NCBI GenBank assembly: GCA_012800665.1
Contig: JAAZIW010000063.1
Coordinates: forward strand, 1-6,483
Length of the DNA: 6,483 nucleotides
Source of the DNA: Rikenellaceae bacterium
GTDB lineage: Bacteria; Bacteroidota; Bacteroidia; Bacteroidales; UBA932
Reading direction: 5' to 3'
The notes under the pieces are model-generated. The model did no database searches. It was not told the DNA's origin and saw only the letters and a program-made list of their open reading frames with translations. The position numbers and the translations under genes are program-made. Positions 6,411 through 6,483 of the stretch are shown here, piece after piece; positions within the stretch are counted from its first letter, which is position 1, and each line of letters starts with the position of its first letter.

Positions 6411-6470
6411 TATGATTTATTAGGGGCTGAGCCCGAAACAAACAGAATTATCTTAAATTATTATTGAAAT

Positions 6471-6483
6471 ATGCTTATTATCC
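6471..6483 (+). CDS. Possible 5' end of a divergent gene, cut by the window edge
   Basis: An ATG at 6471 opens a frame (MLII and onward) that runs off the window after four codons. It lies about 55 nt past the expected start of the divergent promoter and follows an AT-rich stretch (AAATTATTATTGAAAT), as translation starts in this phylum often do. Earlier plus-strand ATGs downstream of the promoter fail: the one at 6412 stops after three codons. No product can be named from four residues, and the true start may lie beyond the window. Confidence 0.3.

Noticed and set aside
6421..6435. Small palindrome GGGCTGAGCCC (6424-6434) downstream of the divergent promoter, considered as a terminator, operator or riboswitch fragment (the CTGAG recalled a TPP element).
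   Set aside because: The stem is only four pairs with a three-base loop, no T-tract follows, and the other conserved TPP segments are missing.
1..6483. CRISPR arrays, insertion sequences, tRNA or rRNA genes and phage or defence genes.
   Set aside because: I saw no regularly spaced repeats, terminal inverted repeats, transposase-like frames or RNA gene signatures; nearly all of the window is occupied by atp genes.

Overview
The window is one F1Fo ATP synthase operon on the minus strand of a member of the Bacteroidota, most likely Bacteroidales. The gene order (beta-epsilon first, then a-c-b-delta-alpha-gamma), an epsilon with only the N-terminal domain, a subunit a with a signal peptide and a large periplasmic N-terminal region, a gamma motif of the form SNSSLCGSFNSN, promoter boxes of the TAnnTTTG type and the lack of clear Shine-Dalgarno sequences all point there. 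The taxonomic call is inferred from remembered family features, not from a search.

Layout in the direction of transcription (right to left): a 182-bp intergenic region (6302-6483) with a minus-strand promoter for the operon; atpD (beta, 6301-4781), atpC (epsilon, 4781-4548), atpB (a, 4551-3541), atpE (c, 3518-3264), atpF (b, 3264-2755), atpH (delta, 2751-2287), atpA (alpha, 2238-646) and atpG (gamma, from 646 and cut by the left edge). Genes are packed tightly. Stop and start codons overlap at D/C, C/B, E/F and A/G, there is a 3-nt gap at F/H, and the only real gaps are 22 nt (B/E) and 48 nt (H/A). No gene-free stretch reaches 300 bases. On the plus strand the intergenic region carries a second, divergent promoter and a possible start codon at 6471 for a neighbour lying outside the window.

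Together the genes encode all eight core subunits: the F1 head (alpha, beta), the rotor (gamma, epsilon, c-ring), the stator (b, delta) and the ion channel (a). The catalytic and ion-path residues that can be seen are intact, and the c-subunit lacks the usual sodium ligands, so a proton-coupled enzyme is expected.

The window is mostly ordinary housekeeping DNA, and I see no new multi-gene system. The main oddity is a Ser/Ala/Gly-rich low-complexity segment of about 70 residues inside gamma (269-481). It stays in frame and is followed by normal gamma sequence. Lesser oddities are a 21-bp tandem repeat forming the end of the c-subunit, a delta subunit shortened in its N-terminal domain, and the absence of the small membrane-protein gene that I recall lying between atpC and atpB in related operons.
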